Assembly: GCA_050084985.1 (NCBI GenBank)
Contig: JBITNC010000001.1
Span: 176,080,001 to 176,144,000 of the forward strand
Direction: 5' to 3'
From: Nageia nagi
Taxonomy: Eukaryota > Pinophyta
Length of the DNA stretch: 64,000 bases
Below, in pieces: positions 1-11,384 of the stretch (position 1 is the first letter of the stretch; every line of letters starts with the position of its first letter). Below the pieces are notes generated by a model that did no database searches, was not told the DNA's origin, and was given only the letters and a program-made list of their open reading frames with translations. A program made the translations under genes and the position numbers.

Positions 1-2161
1 CAGACTCTTTAGGTAGTTCATTGAACTTTTACATCCCTTGAAACAAAGACTACAAGGGAATAAGGTTGGCATAGCCTGTAACCTCTATGCTGATTATTAT
101 ATCCCATAAAGATACACTTTTTAGATATTTTATCAAGCTTCTTCTTTTTTCTTAGGAATAATAAAAGCATAAGCATCATAACCAAAGACCCTAAAGTGAG
201 AGATGTTAGGTTTCTTTCTTAGAGTTTTACCTTCAACTACTTTCATAAGACACCTATTGATGATGTAGATTGTAGCATTTATAGCTTCACCCCATAAGAA
301 GCTAGGAAAATCTTCCAACATATATCTTACCATTTCTTGAATGGTTCTATTCTTCCTGTTGGTAACACCATTCTACTGAGGAGTGTAAGGGATAGTAAAC
401 TACCTCTTGATTCTATACTTGGTACAAAAATCATTAAATTCATTGCTATTATACTCACCCTGATTATTAGATCTTAACATATTGATTTTGAATCTAGATT
501 AAGTTTCTACCAAGGATTTGAAATCTTTGAACCTATCAAAGGTTTGATCTTTGTGCTCTATAAGATACCCAAATGTCATCTTGCTAAATTCATTAATAAA
601 GGTCAATACATAAGATGCTTCCCCAAGTTAATTAATTAGAAAAGTACCTATCAAATCTGTATGCACAAGCTGAAGATGCTAAGTTGCTCTAGTTGCCTTA
701 TCTTTTGGAAACTTTTGCTAATTCATTTTACCTAAAATGCACTTCTTACAAAGACCAATTGTAGGTGATATTATAGACAAACCTTTGATAAGTTCAAGAT
801 CTTTTATGAATTGAATATTCTTATGATCTAGGTGGCCTAATTTATGGTACCAAAGATTTTCTCTAGAATAAACATTAGTTGCAAGGCATATCTTTATTAG
901 AGATTGATCCATAATGAAAAGGTCATCTTGCACTGAACCTTTCACCAAAGTAGCAAGTCCTTTTTTCATGCACCAAGAGTGTGATTTAAAATCAAATAAG
1001 TAACCTTTCTTGTAACTTTAATTACAAAAAAAAAGATTCATAGTGAGCTTAGGCACATAAAGCATACTTTTAAGAATCTTCTTTTGTATCAACACACTCC
1101 CAATACCTAGAACTTCAAGGATAGAACTATCACCTATCACAATTGCATCTTTTCTATACTTATGAAAGTTTTCAAACCTACCCTTTTCAAAACACATGTG
1201 ATTAGTGCATCTAGAATCAATAATCCAATCATTTACCAAAGTGCAAGACTTAGAGTAAAAGGCAACAACATAAGCAAAATTCTTATTCATCTTATTATAA
1301 AATTTGTTTGATTTTCCAGATCCTTTTTTAGTTTGATCTTTCCTTTTCTTGAAGCAATCAAATTCCTTATGACCATAGTGATTACAAAAATTATAATTTC
1401 TATCAAATTTGGCTTTGATTTCCTTAGAATTACCATTATCATTTTTTTTTATTGCCACCATTCTTAAAGTTCTTCTTAGGAGCATAAAAACCCTTCTTTT
1501 GGTTATAGTTCTTCTTTTTGAAGTGAGGCTTCATTGGACCAAGTGCCACAGATGGCTCTTTAGAAGTGGTGATCAACACTTTATTGTTAATTATTTTCTC
1601 ATACTTCAAGAGAAACCTTGATATATTTTCTAAGGAGAATACTTATTTTTCATCATCAAGCCTAGTTTCAATAATAATCATAAACTAACTAAACTTAGCA
1701 GAAAGGCTTTGAAGGATGATGAAAGTTAGAAACTCATCATTGATACAATTGCAACCACATCCTACAAGCTAAGTCATAAGGTCAACAACCTTATTTAAAA
1801 ATATATACACACTCTCATTTTCATCTTGAGATGATTGAAGTAACTTCTAAAGAATGGTGAGCCTCGTAGAAAATTTAGTACCAAGGTAGATACTCTTTAG
1901 TTTATTCCAAGCTTTGTTTGTGGTATTTGAAGAAGATATCATGAGGAGGATCTCATATGAAATTGCATAAAAGATCATGGAATTTTCCAAATCATTTTCA
2001 ATATTATAAGCTTCAAGTTCTTTCTTCCTAGATGGAGCAACTTGGTTTTCATAAACAATCATCCAAAGTTTTTATGCTTGAAGTTCTACTTTCATCCTAA
2101 GTTTCCAAATACCATAGTTGGAACCATCCAAGATATGGTTGGGTGCAAAATATTCTCCCAT
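1..2161 (-). pseudogene. Ty1-copia gag-pol remnant, element A (5' part only)
   Basis: This is the first half of a copia polyprotein read leftwards. It starts at an ATG whose complement is at 2159-2161. In order it shows a UBN2-type gag (about 1500-2161), a zinc knuckle, a protease region (1018-1485), the pre-integrase domain (718-969, LWYHKLGHLDHK then CKKCILGKM), and the integrase core ending in the FPSFLWGEA block near 300. The RT and RNase H portion lies beyond the left edge. Damage is visible: the knuckle has lost its first Cys (now Tyr), the protease DSG motif reads DSR, and several stops and frame breaks interrupt the frame. It is the same family as element B, whose integrase region matches it closely, and it is related to C. 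Its role would have been retrotransposition; it is not expected to make a working product. The assignment is secure from motif order, while exact domain edges are approximate. Confidence 0.9.
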
Positions 2162-3533
2162 TGCTATAAAATAATATGAAGGAGATAAATAATGTAAGCC
2201 TAAATGTTGCATTTAAAATAAATACATGTTTAAAAAAAATAACAAATCAAATGCTTAAATTGTTAACAAGGATAGTAACATACATCCAACATCTTTATCA
2301 CCAAGTACAACCAAAGAGATGGAAAATATGAGGCTTATTTTCTTGTCTAAAATTAGGCCTTCACCTAAATGCTTGCAAGGAGCCTAGGTCCTACCAATCC
2401 TCAATTAGTTCCTCTTAGGTAGCGATATACTCTCATAAGGAGAAGTACAAGCTATTTTCTAAGATTATGATGTATGTTGGATTGGCCAAATTAATTATCT
2501 TGATTAAGTTTTCAATTTTTCTTTTAGTTTATCAAGATAATCCTTAAATGGATGGGTAGACATGTGGTATCACTACACACATGCCTATTCACCTATATGG
2601 AGTTAAGTCTAGAACAACAAAGGACTTAGGGGCAATTAAGAAGTACAAACTTTTCACCACTTGGATCATCAAATTAAAAGGCTCTAGTCCACCCTATCCT
2701 TACCTCATGGCTCCCCAAATAAGTCATGTTGTGAAAAAAAATGTGTAGATGTGTTCATTTTAAAGGGAAACAATTTTCAATGTTTGCATACTTTTCATAT
2801 AAAGTAAGAGTGCAAAATAAATAAAGTGGTTTGAAAATGAAACTAAATCCCACATCATCCATAATAATGAACTAAAGAGTCCAATGGGTTTGTTATAACT
2901 CCTAATGGATCTCTTTACAAAAGTTCATTAATTTTAAGTAACAACAAATAAGCCTAAGAGTCCAATGGATTTTGTTACAACCCCTAATGAATCTCTTTAC
3001 AAAGGTTCATTATCAAAAATAAGGAATTCCCCCCCCCCCACCTTGTTACTTAAAAAATGAACTTAAAAAATAATTCCTTTATTTGTAATTTTACATCAAA
3101 AATAAGGAAAAAAAATATTTAAGAAAACTTTATCCATTCACATGCATTAGGATAAAGTGTTAAATCATGCATTTAAAAAATTATCCACTTAGTACAAACA
3201 TGCACTTAGAAAAACAAATTAAAGCATGCATTTAAACATTTGTCCAACCACATATCAAGCATGCACTAAGATAAAATATCATTAATCCATGCATACTTAA
3301 CATTAACCTATGCATAATTAATTAACCTTAAGCTATGCATGAAATTAACATTAACCTATGCAATTTATCTTAAAGGCATGCTAAAAAAAATTCTCTAAAA
3401 TAACTTGCACTTAAAGTAAAAATAGCAAATAAAGAAATATTAATTTTTTTTTTTAAATTTATAATTAATCTAAAAGAAATATTAATTTTTTTTAAATTTA
3501 TAATTAATCTTTTAAAAAAAATATTTTTGACAA

Positions 3534-3536
<3 letters not shown>

Positions 3537-3563
<27 letters not shown>
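3537..3563. repeat. (TA)n microsatellite
   Basis: A run of alternating T and A of about 25 bases lies inside the copia A leader. It is a simple repeat with no further signal. Confidence 0.9.
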
Positions 3564-3564
<1 letters not shown>

Positions 3565-3625
3565 AACTTCAAAAAAAACTTTTTTTTTCTTTTAAAAAAT
3601 AAAAACCACCTATGTTAAGAGGGGG

Positions 3626-3792
3626 CTTGCCCTCATAGGGGTGGGCTATGGGCCCCACATGGGAGGCTATGTGCCCCCATGGTGGGCAATTATGTGCCCC
3701 CATAGTGAGTGGCTACACACCCCACATGGAAGGCTGTGTGCCCCCATAGTGGGTGGCTGCACACCCCACATGGGAGGTCACACACCCCCATT
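3626..3792. repeat. GC-rich minisatellite in copia A leader
   Basis: About three and a half imperfect copies of a unit of roughly 45-55 bp built from CCCCACATGGGAGGC and GTGCCCCCATAGTGGG blocks. It stands out as a GC-rich island in very AT-rich surroundings. A shorter, diverged GC-rich block occupies the equivalent place in element B (about 28096-28190), so the array belongs to the copia family rather than to the insertion site. The units are rich in short self-complementary runs (CCCCCAT, ATGGGGG) and could fold. No promoter or coding function is shown. Confidence 0.8.
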
Positions 3793-3933
3793 TTCCTTTT
3801 TTTTTTGCAAAATAAAAAATAGATTTTTTAAAACTAAAAAAACTATTTTTTAAATATAATAAAAAATAGACTTTTAAAACAAAAAAAAAAAAATTTTTAC
3901 TAATAAAAAATAGATTTTTAAAACTAAAAAAAA

Positions 3934-3947
3934 GAGTATAGATACCA
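3934..3947 (-). promoter_or_regulatory. Candidate primer-binding site of copia A
   Basis: On the minus strand this reads TGGTATCTATACTC. It begins like the initiator-Met-tRNA primer site used by element C (TGGTATCAGAGC) but diverges after seven bases. Its place at the upstream end of the leader fits. Only the first half matches, so confidence is low. Confidence 0.35.
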
Positions 3948-3950
3948 TGG

Positions 3951-5211
3951 TGAAAGTTTACCAATATCAATAAATAGGCTCTTCTTTCATGAACATCCTC
4001 CTCATATTAACTCTTAATCCTGAATCTCTCAGCAAATTCAAGCTAGGATGTCCAATGACCCTATAAGAGTTATTATTTCATAATTTGCATGATGAAAATA
4101 TGTTAATACCTATAATATAATGTCATTATGATGTCATCTCTTCTAAAAATTGGCATCAACAAACCAAAATTTTCTTCCATATGCCTTCAGAAAGAAGCAA
4201 GGTCCCAAAACTCCACTAAAATACTATTATTTATCCTTAAATGGTCATAAAATATTATATGATTCATAAAAGTTATCTCATAATGGCTTCAAAATGCAAT
4301 TCAAACTTCAAAAGTTTCCTTAGTATGCCAATGTATGAATCAAGGTGGCCTCAAAATGTAGAATAGTCCTTTGACTATGCTACCATCTGGCCTAGAATGA
4401 TCTTGAAATGCATAATAGACCTTTAAAATACTCATAATATGCCAACATATATTTTTAGATGGACTCAAACTATCCTCAAAAATGCCTCTAAAACACTAAT
4501 GTATTGCCCAAATGGGCTCAAAAAAGTAACATATGTTTCCATATGATCTCAAAATGCTAAGAAAGTCTTAAACTTGCTCAAGAATGCCTATATTAGCCTT
4601 AAAATCCCTCTAAACTTTCTTATATTCAGACATTTCAGCCTAAATAAACCTTCTCTTAGCTTCTTAACTATCAAATTCAAGAAATGAACTTTAAAACTTA
4701 ATGAAAAAAGTTTAAACTTTCAAAAATTACCTCTCACCAAGCTAGATGAACCTCCTTGAAGTTTTAGATTTCAAAATTATGGCCAAAAAGAGTCTAACAA
4801 ACTGCTAGAATATGGGATCTAGCTATCTAGAATACCATCTCACTCCTAGTGTTGAGATCTAGTAAATTCACCTTAAAAATTCCACTATTAGCTCAAGTTG
4901 ATACCACTACGATACTAGCTTTAGATTTTCTAGCAGGATGATAAAATCTCTTTAGCCACTCCTTCTTACTCGATAAAAAAGGGCAAGACCTCCTTAAAAA
5001 AGTACCAATTGTGATTCCAATAAAATTACTTTATGAACTAATATCACAATGATTCTACTTTAGTTTCTTCACCAAAAAATCTTCAACTCCTCAAAAATTT
5101 CCTTCAACAATTCTTACCTAATAAGAAGGGTAAGATCTCAACTTTTTAACTCAAATTAGAAACCCTTTGTGTGTGATACCCTTGATTTTACTAGTATGGT
5201 AGAATAAAGGA
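3951..5211 (-). mobile_element. Leader remnant of a third G2-family element (G2x)
   Basis: No coding frame. The stretch from about 4310 to 4640 carries the same degenerate minisatellite seen in the leaders of G2m (about 41130-41750) and, in reverse orientation, G2p (about 29400-29755). From about 4780 to 5211 it parallels the last 400 bases of the G2m leader, ending with GGATTTGATA next to TATGATGA, the equivalent of the G2m primer site and LTR edge. I infer a minus-strand element whose LTR lies to the right. The junction with copia A near 3950 is not resolved. Confidence 0.65.
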
Positions 5212-5273
5212 TTTGATATGACTATGATGATCCCAAATTGATGGATTATGCTCAAACATTACCTGTTGGAAGT

Positions 5274-5538
5274 ATTTCTAACATTATTCCTAAGTCCTAA
5301 GTTATTAGGATTAATTAATTAGGCCTAAAGTATTTTCCTAAGTATCTAGGTCTAAGTATTTTTAGCATATTGTTATAACAAGTAATTTGTCATGTAGTGA
5401 TCTAAAGGTGATACATATAGTGTGAGTTGTTCATGAGAATATTATTCTCAACTTATTATTTTGTCTTGTAATGGCTTTCTTAAGCCTATAAATATGTAAC
5501 TCATTTTGTGTAATATCAAGAACATTGTGGATCTATCA
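5274..5538 (+). repeat. 5' LTR of copia H
   Basis: The 265-bp LTR begins TGTTGGAAG and ends ATCTATCA, with a TATA box TATAAATA at 5487-5494. It is followed after two bases by the primer-binding site. No second copy exists in the window, so its boundaries rest on the TG...CA ends and the PBS position. Confidence 0.8.
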
Positions 5539-5540
5539 AT

Positions 5541-5552
5541 TGGTATCAGAGT
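5541..5552 (+). promoter_or_regulatory. Primer-binding site of copia H
   Basis: TGGTATCAGAGT matches the 3' end complement of initiator Met-tRNA used by most plant copia elements, with the last base changed. It lies two bases after the LTR. Confidence 0.85.
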
Positions 5553-6832
5553 AGAGTTGATTATTGGGTTAGAGTGGGTGAAGTCTTGAAGGATCTTATC
5601 AAGCTCCTCAAGGACTTTCATCAGAGTAATTGAGCTTATGGATGCATTGCAAAGAATTTATTAAATTCTTGCAAGTGTGAGATCCAAAGCCTATAAAAAT
5701 CTTGTTTCTGAAGAAGTAAAGAAGCTGCATGAGATAGCTGAGAAGTGTGGGAAGCCTGTCTCCATTTACATTTTGTGAATTGATCTAGGTAGACTATTGC
5801 TTCTATTTTTGACCTATGTGGAGGAGGAAAACCACTCAAGTGTTTGGTGATCCACGAGGAAAGACATTGCGTGGTGCGTGGTCTGTCACAGAGGAAAGAC
5901 ATTGCGTGGTGCATGGTCTGTCATGGAGGAAAGACATTGTGTGGAGCTTGCATGGTTTCATCATTACTAATCTATGAGGAAGTACGCTAAAGGAGGTCTG
6001 AAGAGCTCATGTGGAAGAGAAAGCCATCGCGAGGAGGTTTCATGTGTGTGAAGGAGGTGACCTATGCAGTGAGGGAGATTGCATGAAATGGAGGTGGTCT
6101 GGTGAATCACTACTCGTGAAGGAGGAGGAGAAACCATTTACATGGTCGCTACTTGTGAATCACTACTCATGAAGGAGAAACCATTTACATGGTAGTCTAC
6201 AGCTCACATAGTGAAAAAAATGTTTCATGTAGAGAAGATCTGAAGCTTGCATGGAGGTGGTCTATTCATGGTCTGTAGTCGCATGATGTTTGCATTTCAG
6301 AGTCGCATAGTCATGTAGTCATGTGAGGTGGCCTACCATTTTGTGGTTAGAGTTGCATAGAGGAAGTGCATAGTCTCGTAGAAAACCAACAAGTCTAAAG
6401 CTGCTCACAGGGAGAGATCTAAAACTGCTCATGAAGGAGGGCTGAAACTGCTCATGGAGGTTAGAAGCTAGCATGAAGGAGGACAAGGAGTCATTCATTT
6501 ACATGGTGGAGCTTGCACGCTATGTTGCGTGTAAAGTCACATGGTGACGTTCACATAGTGGTGGCTCACATTTGGTGGCTCATGGTTACAGTCAACCTAT
6601 AAGCCAAGATAGGCTCCCATCCTCACCAAAGAGGAACACCAGACCTGTGAAGGTGTAAAGAAGCCTATGTTGTAGACTGGGAGACTAAGAGGACTTGTGT
6701 GTGTTGAAGAAACAGTGAGAGAAGCTGTTAGTGTAAAAAAGTGACTATTTTTTTTCTCTATTATTATTCTACAGCACTGTGTAAAACCAGAGAGTGTATT
6801 TTTTGCAATTTTTTGCATTTAAGCACTAAAGA
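5553..6832 (+). repeat. Long repeat-rich leader of copia H
   Basis: 1.28 kb between PBS and gag. It contains three copies of a 35-bp unit (GAGGAAAGACATTGCGTGG, starting at 5856, 5891 and 5926) and a duplicated block containing GAATCACTACT and AAACCATTTACATGG (6104-6190). Many scattered GAAGGAGG and CATGGTC words follow. This looks like a leader expanded by local slippage. No convincing reading frame is present. Confidence 0.7.
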
Positions 6833-7105
6833 ATGGCTTCCAATAGCAACAACCCCTCATGGCCAATTCCTGAATTCAATGGTGAAGAATATGAGTATTG
6901 GTCTATCAAAATGAAGACATTACTCATTGGTAAAGGCTTTTGGGAGATTGTAGAAGATGGCTATGATGAGCCAACTAATTGGTCTATTTTGCAAGGGCCT
7001 GAGAGGATTGCAAGGAGAGAAGCTCAAAATAAGAATTGTTGTGCTCTATATCATCTTCAAATGGCAATGGATAAGAGCATATTCCCAAGGATTGCTTCAC
7101 AATAA
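6833..7105 (+). pseudogene. Copia gag, N-terminal fragment (element H)
   Basis: A 90-residue frame beginning MASNSNNPSWPIPEF, with the DUF4219/UBN2-type gag start: the FNGEEYEYWSIKMKTLL block (residues about 14-30) and then FWEIVEDGYDEP. The frame ends in two near-adjacent stops and then runs into G2 LTR sequence. Full copia gag is several times longer and carries a zinc knuckle, which is missing. The start codon is the first ATG after the leader and fits the family. It would have encoded the capsid precursor; this copy is truncated. Confidence 0.85.
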
Positions 7106-8049
7106 TAGCAAGGCACAATTGAGGACTTCCTCTATAGCTTTTGTGATGGAACCATTAATGTTCCTCTCAATATGGATAGAGTAAATTTGAGGATAGCCTC
7201 ATATGACCTCAAGACCTTAAAGCTTTCCCTAAAAGTGGAAAAGACAAAGTTCTCACACTCAATCCAATAAAAGGGATTTATAATCATCAACTCAACATAT
7301 TTCTTAATATATAGGAATCCTCCTTTTATAGGTGATGTAGTCTCTTTTATAATCTTGTATTGAGATGCTCTAAGGGTGGAGAGATGTGATTTGTTTGCTT
7401 ATGTTTACATCATCCAAGATAAGAAGGATTGGGATAGGTGAGATCACATCCAAGGACTAGGAATGTTAACATCCAAGAAGGGGTGATTCCTATGTGTCTT
7501 GGAATTAAAGCCATGGGTCTAAATACCAAAGAGGAGTAACATGGGGCCTTAGGATATCCAATCCTCTAACATGGGATGAAATAAGCCATAAATGCCCAAC
7601 ATACATGCATGGGAGCTATGCAACATATTGAGATGCTAAGATCCTTGTTTGTAGTGTCACATCCAATATTGGAGTCCTCTTATATACCTTGAAGCTTGTG
7701 TTATTACATTGGGTATGCTCTACCTTGAATAGGGAAGCATTAATGACAAGAGGAATATCTAAATACCAATATTACATTTATCAAGGCTAAAATATTTAAT
7801 GTCTAATTTAGGGAGACCAATATTGCATTTACAACTATGATAGACTTATTTAATATTAATACATCATTATCAAAAATTTAAGCACTCAATTATACATAAT
7901 GATGGAATAACAAGGGCCATTATTCTATAATTAGAGCATTTAACTAAATCTCTAAGTGGAAAATACCATAGATAAAATTACACCTAAGCTAATGTTCCCA
8001 TTTCTTAGAGGTGAAATGGAGAAAATACCATAAAAATGGGTACATTACA

Positions 8050-8640
8050 TAATATAAATACTTATGTATCCCTACCTATGATGGATTTGGATATATACAA
8101 GATGAACTTTTCAAAGAGTAGTGACCTTGATGTGTGAACCCCATAACTAACAACATGATGGATATTAGCATGTGCATTATGTCTCAAGAGCTTAGCACAA
8201 GCATGCATGTCAGTGCAGGTACTAGCATTCCAAAGGAATGAGGTACATCACCAATGATCTATAATAGAAAATATTTCAACAAGCTAAGACAAGTATATGA
8301 TCTCAAAAATGGATGTTAGATATTTTCTTGAGTGATAACAAGATTCCAATATCAATAAGCGATGTTTAAAAATACCCATGAATAGGGTACCAACTATTGA
8401 GATGTAATATTGACATGCTTTCCCTTAGTTAGAAATACTTACATTTATATCAAGTATCATATCCATCATTTGACTCCTTGTAAAAAGGTTGAAGCCATCC
8501 TCATGTACCTAACATAAAGATAAGAACATAACATGAGAAATATATGATAATAATGTAAAATATGATAAAGTGTTATTAAATATGTATGTAATGTTACACC
8601 TAAATAGGGCCACAATGGGGGAACCAAGTTTAGGTATCAA
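8050..8640. other. Unassigned AT-rich stretch
   Basis: It lies between the G2x LTR edge and the first recognisable LINE sequence. No reading frame, LTR end or repeat in it could be matched to the rest of the window. It may be 5' LINE sequence too decayed to read, or host DNA. Confidence 0.5.
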
Positions 8641-8649
8641 CATGAAGCC

Positions 8650-9396
8650 TTGAGTTATGTCTTGTTAGGATATCTCATTAACAAGGGTAATGTTAAATTC
8701 ATTCCCGTGTTTAGGGAACCTACGGTTAATACTAATTGGAGGCACACCACTCTTTTTGAATATGAGCTATAATATTATTACTAAATATTTATCCTTAAAT
8801 ATTAGACCCTTACTACTCCTTATTATTTAGTTTGAGGAAACTGGTTTTTGTTTTAATGAAGCTATATTTTAGGTAATGTTATGGTTGTTTGGGAAGGAAT
8901 GGAATTGGCTATGACTTTGAAAAAAAAGGTTTTATTTATTAAAATTAATTTTGCTAAAGATTATGATATAATTGGATGTTCATTCTTTACTAATTGGAGG
9001 CCCATCACTCTTTTGAATATGAGCTATAAGATTATTACTAAATATTTAGCCTCAAATATTAGACTCTTACTTCCCCTAATTGTTTAGTTTGAGTAAACTA
9101 GTTTTTTATAATGAAGCTATATTTTAGGTAATGTTTTGGCTATTTGGGAAGGAATGGAATTGGCAATGACTTTAGAAAAAAAGATGTTATTTATTAAAAT
9201 TAACTTTGCTAAATTTTATGATATAATTGGATGGCCATTCATTACTAATTAGAGGCCCATCACTTTTTTGAATGTGAGCTACAAGATTATCACCAAAGCT
9301 TTAGCTGTAAATCTTAGACCCTTACTACATTGTTTGTTCAATTTGAGCAAACTATATTTGTTGAAATAAAGTATATTTTAGATAGTGTTATGGTTA
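8650..9396 (+). pseudogene. L1-type LINE reverse transcriptase, left part
   Basis: The plus strand encodes the conserved plant LINE RT block. NKGNVKFIP near 8680 leads into TNWRPITLLN, then YKIITK, LALNIRPLLP, ILD-WEGMELA and LFIKINFAKAYDIIGW. The RT segment is present in tandem copies starting at 8731, 8989 and 9244, the last cut by the G2p insertion and resuming at 50095. Several stops are present. No endonuclease or ORF1 could be read upstream. The enzyme would perform target-primed reverse transcription; this copy is dead. Confidence 0.85.
8731..9396 (+). repeat. Tandem 255-bp LINE RT segment, copies 1 to 3
   Basis: Copies start at the word ACTAATTGGAGG at 8731 and 8989 and at ACTAATTAGAGG at 9244. 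Copy 3 is interrupted at 9396 and completed at 50095-50200; copy 4 spans 50201-50455. Unit lengths are about 258, 255, 259 and 255, so each copy is about 85 codons and keeps the frame. Each unit starts at TNWRP and ends at W-F-I just before the next TNWRP. Confidence 0.85.
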
Positions 9397-9875
9397 TGTA
9401 ATATATCCACTTTTTAGGTTTTTTCCCATTTCACCTCTGATAAATGGAAACATTATTTTAGGTGTGATTTTGTATAATTTGGTAAAAATTGGCTAAAATG
9501 ATATAAATTCTACTTAAAGACTTAGAAAAGCTATAATTATGAAATAAATGACCTTTTAAATGATTTATTTTATACTTATTTAATTAATAAATACCAATAA
9601 TGATGTATTTGTAATACCAAGAAAATTATATTTGTAAATGCAATATTAGTCTCCTTAAAAGAGGCATTGTATATTTTTAGCCTTGATAAGTGTAATATTA
9701 GAATTTAATATATCTCCAGTCATTAGTTCTTTCCTCTTCAAGGTAAAGCATCCCCCTAGGTGATTGCATCAACTAGGAGGTTATTTTGAGCTACAAGGTT
9801 GGATGTGGTACTTCAAACTAGGATTTAGCAATCTCAAGGTAAGTATTCAATTCCCTAGCATGGATGTTGGGCATA
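9397..9875 (+). repeat. G2p 5' LTR, left piece
   Basis: Starts TGTAATATATCCAC and aligns with 36906-37400 of the 3' LTR of the same element (shared landmarks include AAAAGAGGC, CCCCCTAGGTGATT and GGATGTTGGGCAT). It stops where copia B begins. Confidence 0.85.
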
Positions 9876-10357
9876 TGAGTTAAAAAAATTAACCTTTTTT
9901 TAATTAACTTCTAATTTTTAATATCTCAATAAAGCACTTACAACATCAACATAATAGCACAATAACTCAAGCTAATCTCATAAATAATATAAGATATAAA
10001 TTGGTTCCTCCCTCCTTAGGAATACATATACTAACTAAGATCTTCTTATTCTCAAAGACCTTTCTTACAAACTCTTTTTTCTCTCTCAAACTCTAAATAT
10101 ATAGAAAATCTTACATAACAATTGTACTTAATGAGAGGAGAGGATTTCTCTCTATTTATAAGAAGAAACCCACTCTTTAACCTTCCTTTAACCCAAAGGT
10201 AAGGTTAAAGATATTCCTATATTTAATTCCTTACCTATTTTTAATCATTTCCTATTTTTATTTCCTTAATGCTCTAAGGTATCTAAATATAATTTAAGCA
10301 TTAAGTGAATTTATATTAAAGAGAAATATTACATAATATTATATTAAAAATTTAACA
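9876..10357 (-). repeat. 3' LTR of copia B
   Basis: On the minus strand it begins TGTTAAATTT and ends TTAACTCA, 482 bp, close to the 491 bp of the related C LTR. Shared internal landmarks are ACCTTTGGGTTAAAGG and the TATA box (minus TATAAATA, plus 10153-10160). The adjoining bases 10358-10370 read ATTAAGAGAAAG on the minus strand, a decayed version of the C polypurine tract. Confidence 0.8.
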
Positions 10358-10370
10358 CTTTCTCTTAATG

Positions 10371-11384
10371 TAATATTGGGGTAGAGTGTAGAGAAAAGAA
10401 GAAAGATAGAGTAAGAGAGAGTTATCCATGAAAGAGATACAAGTGGAGATGAGAACTTTTACATCTTTAAGAAATAAGCAAGATCTTAGTTTGAGACTCA
10501 CTACGATACCATTTGATAAAATGATTTACAATACAATTATTAACCATAACTAATTTCACTGTAAAGTGTAGTCGATCAACATTGAGTTAACATGTGAGCC
10601 TCCATGAGCCTGCCTACCCAAAGCAAGTAACCTGCATTCTTAAGATGAAACCTAAAATTTATAAGCAACTCATAAACAAGATTAGTTAGATACATCATAT
10701 AAAAATTTATATCAATTATAAGATAAATAAATTAAGTAATTCCATCCATAAATTAATCAATGATGCACTATAAGTTATCATGAAGATGCCAAGACAATAC
10801 TCATAGTCATCTACTGTATATAGAAACATGTGTTGATCAATAATGAAAAGAGCATATGCACATATGAATCACTCATTTATGGATAAAAAAATAGTGCCAA
10901 AAAACATATACTAATTCCTCACATAGTGATAATAAAAAAATAAAATGTACCATGAGTTCCTCACACAAAGCTAATTAAGCATGAAGGTGTACATTTAAAT
11001 TAACATTATATAACAAAAATAGCCTCCTAGGGATGAAGTTGTCATTACAAATATGAATTCAAATTTCAATCCCCCTTGAGGACAACTTCAATACCATAAA
11101 AAACTTTCAAAATGTCTATAACAAAGTTTATAAAGTGGCTAGTGAACAAACTAAGAGAGTCAAAGTCAAATGAACAAAGTTGCAATTATTTCATCAAAAA
11201 CTTTTTTTTGATATAACATGCTTGGATTTGTAGTACACTATAAGTCATCACTAAGATGCTAAGACATTACTTATAGTCACCAAATATAAGAATGTATAAA
11301 TAAAGTATGCAAACCAAAAAAATTCAACAACTTTATCAAGAAGGAAGATGTTACAATGGATTTAACAAGAAGTCAACCTTTACT
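10371..11384 (-). other. 3' untranslated region of copia B
   Basis: Noncoding. Its LTR-proximal part matches the C 3' region (about 21440-21890). The block after the pol stop appears twice (around 11050-11100 and 11380-11400), each time with a CCTTGAGG or TTTGAGGG-CAACTTCA word, so part of the region is duplicated. One or two strongly decayed units of the hairpin repeat described for C can be made out near 10900-11000 (GTGTGAGGAACTCATGG on the minus strand). Confidence 0.65.

Larger units (their letters stand above)
2162..3950 (-). other. Noncoding leader of copia element A
   Basis: This AT-rich stretch between the gag start and a candidate primer-binding site contains no coding frame. Part of it (about 2350-2640) is the reverse complement of sequence lying just upstream of gag in element C (about 16590-16860), which identifies it as a shared copia leader. 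It holds two copies of a short passage about taking 5-base purine/pyrimidine variants of CCAATGGGTTTTGTTACAAC (near 2880 and 2955), a C-run near 3030, a TA microsatellite and a GC-rich minisatellite. No 5' LTR could be recognised to its right, so the element probably lost it. Confidence 0.7.
5274..7107 (+). mobile_element. Copia element H, 3'-truncated
   Basis: A plus-strand copia element with a short 5' LTR (5274-5538), a Met-tRNA primer site, a long leader and only the start of gag. No pol and no second LTR are present. It lies inside the LTR of G2x. Its 3' end near 7107 passes directly into G2 LTR sequence, which indicates deletion rather than a normal 3' LTR junction. It is a different copia family from A, B and C, judging by LTR length and gag sequence. 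Confidence 0.8.
5212..8049 (-). repeat. G2x 5' LTR, split by copia H
   Basis: The right part (about 7108-8049) aligns along its length with the G2m LTRs at 38130-39002 and 42890-43063 plus 48611-49362. It ends in TACATTACA, which on the minus strand is the family start TGTAATGTACCC. The left part (5212-5273) is the opposite LTR end (TATGATGA). Between them sits copia H. About 600 bp of LTR expected between the two pieces is missing, so a deletion has removed it together with the 3' half of H. Confidence 0.7.

Noticed and set aside
3641-3970. Overlapping frames rich in Gly, Pro, His and Phe across the GC-rich minisatellite
   Set aside because: They are products of the tandem repeat and the A/T tracts beside it. 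Both strands are open for the same reason.
5636-5914. 92-codon minus-strand frame in the copia H leader
   Set aside because: It runs through the 35-bp tandem repeats, so its openness follows from the repeat. No domain is present.
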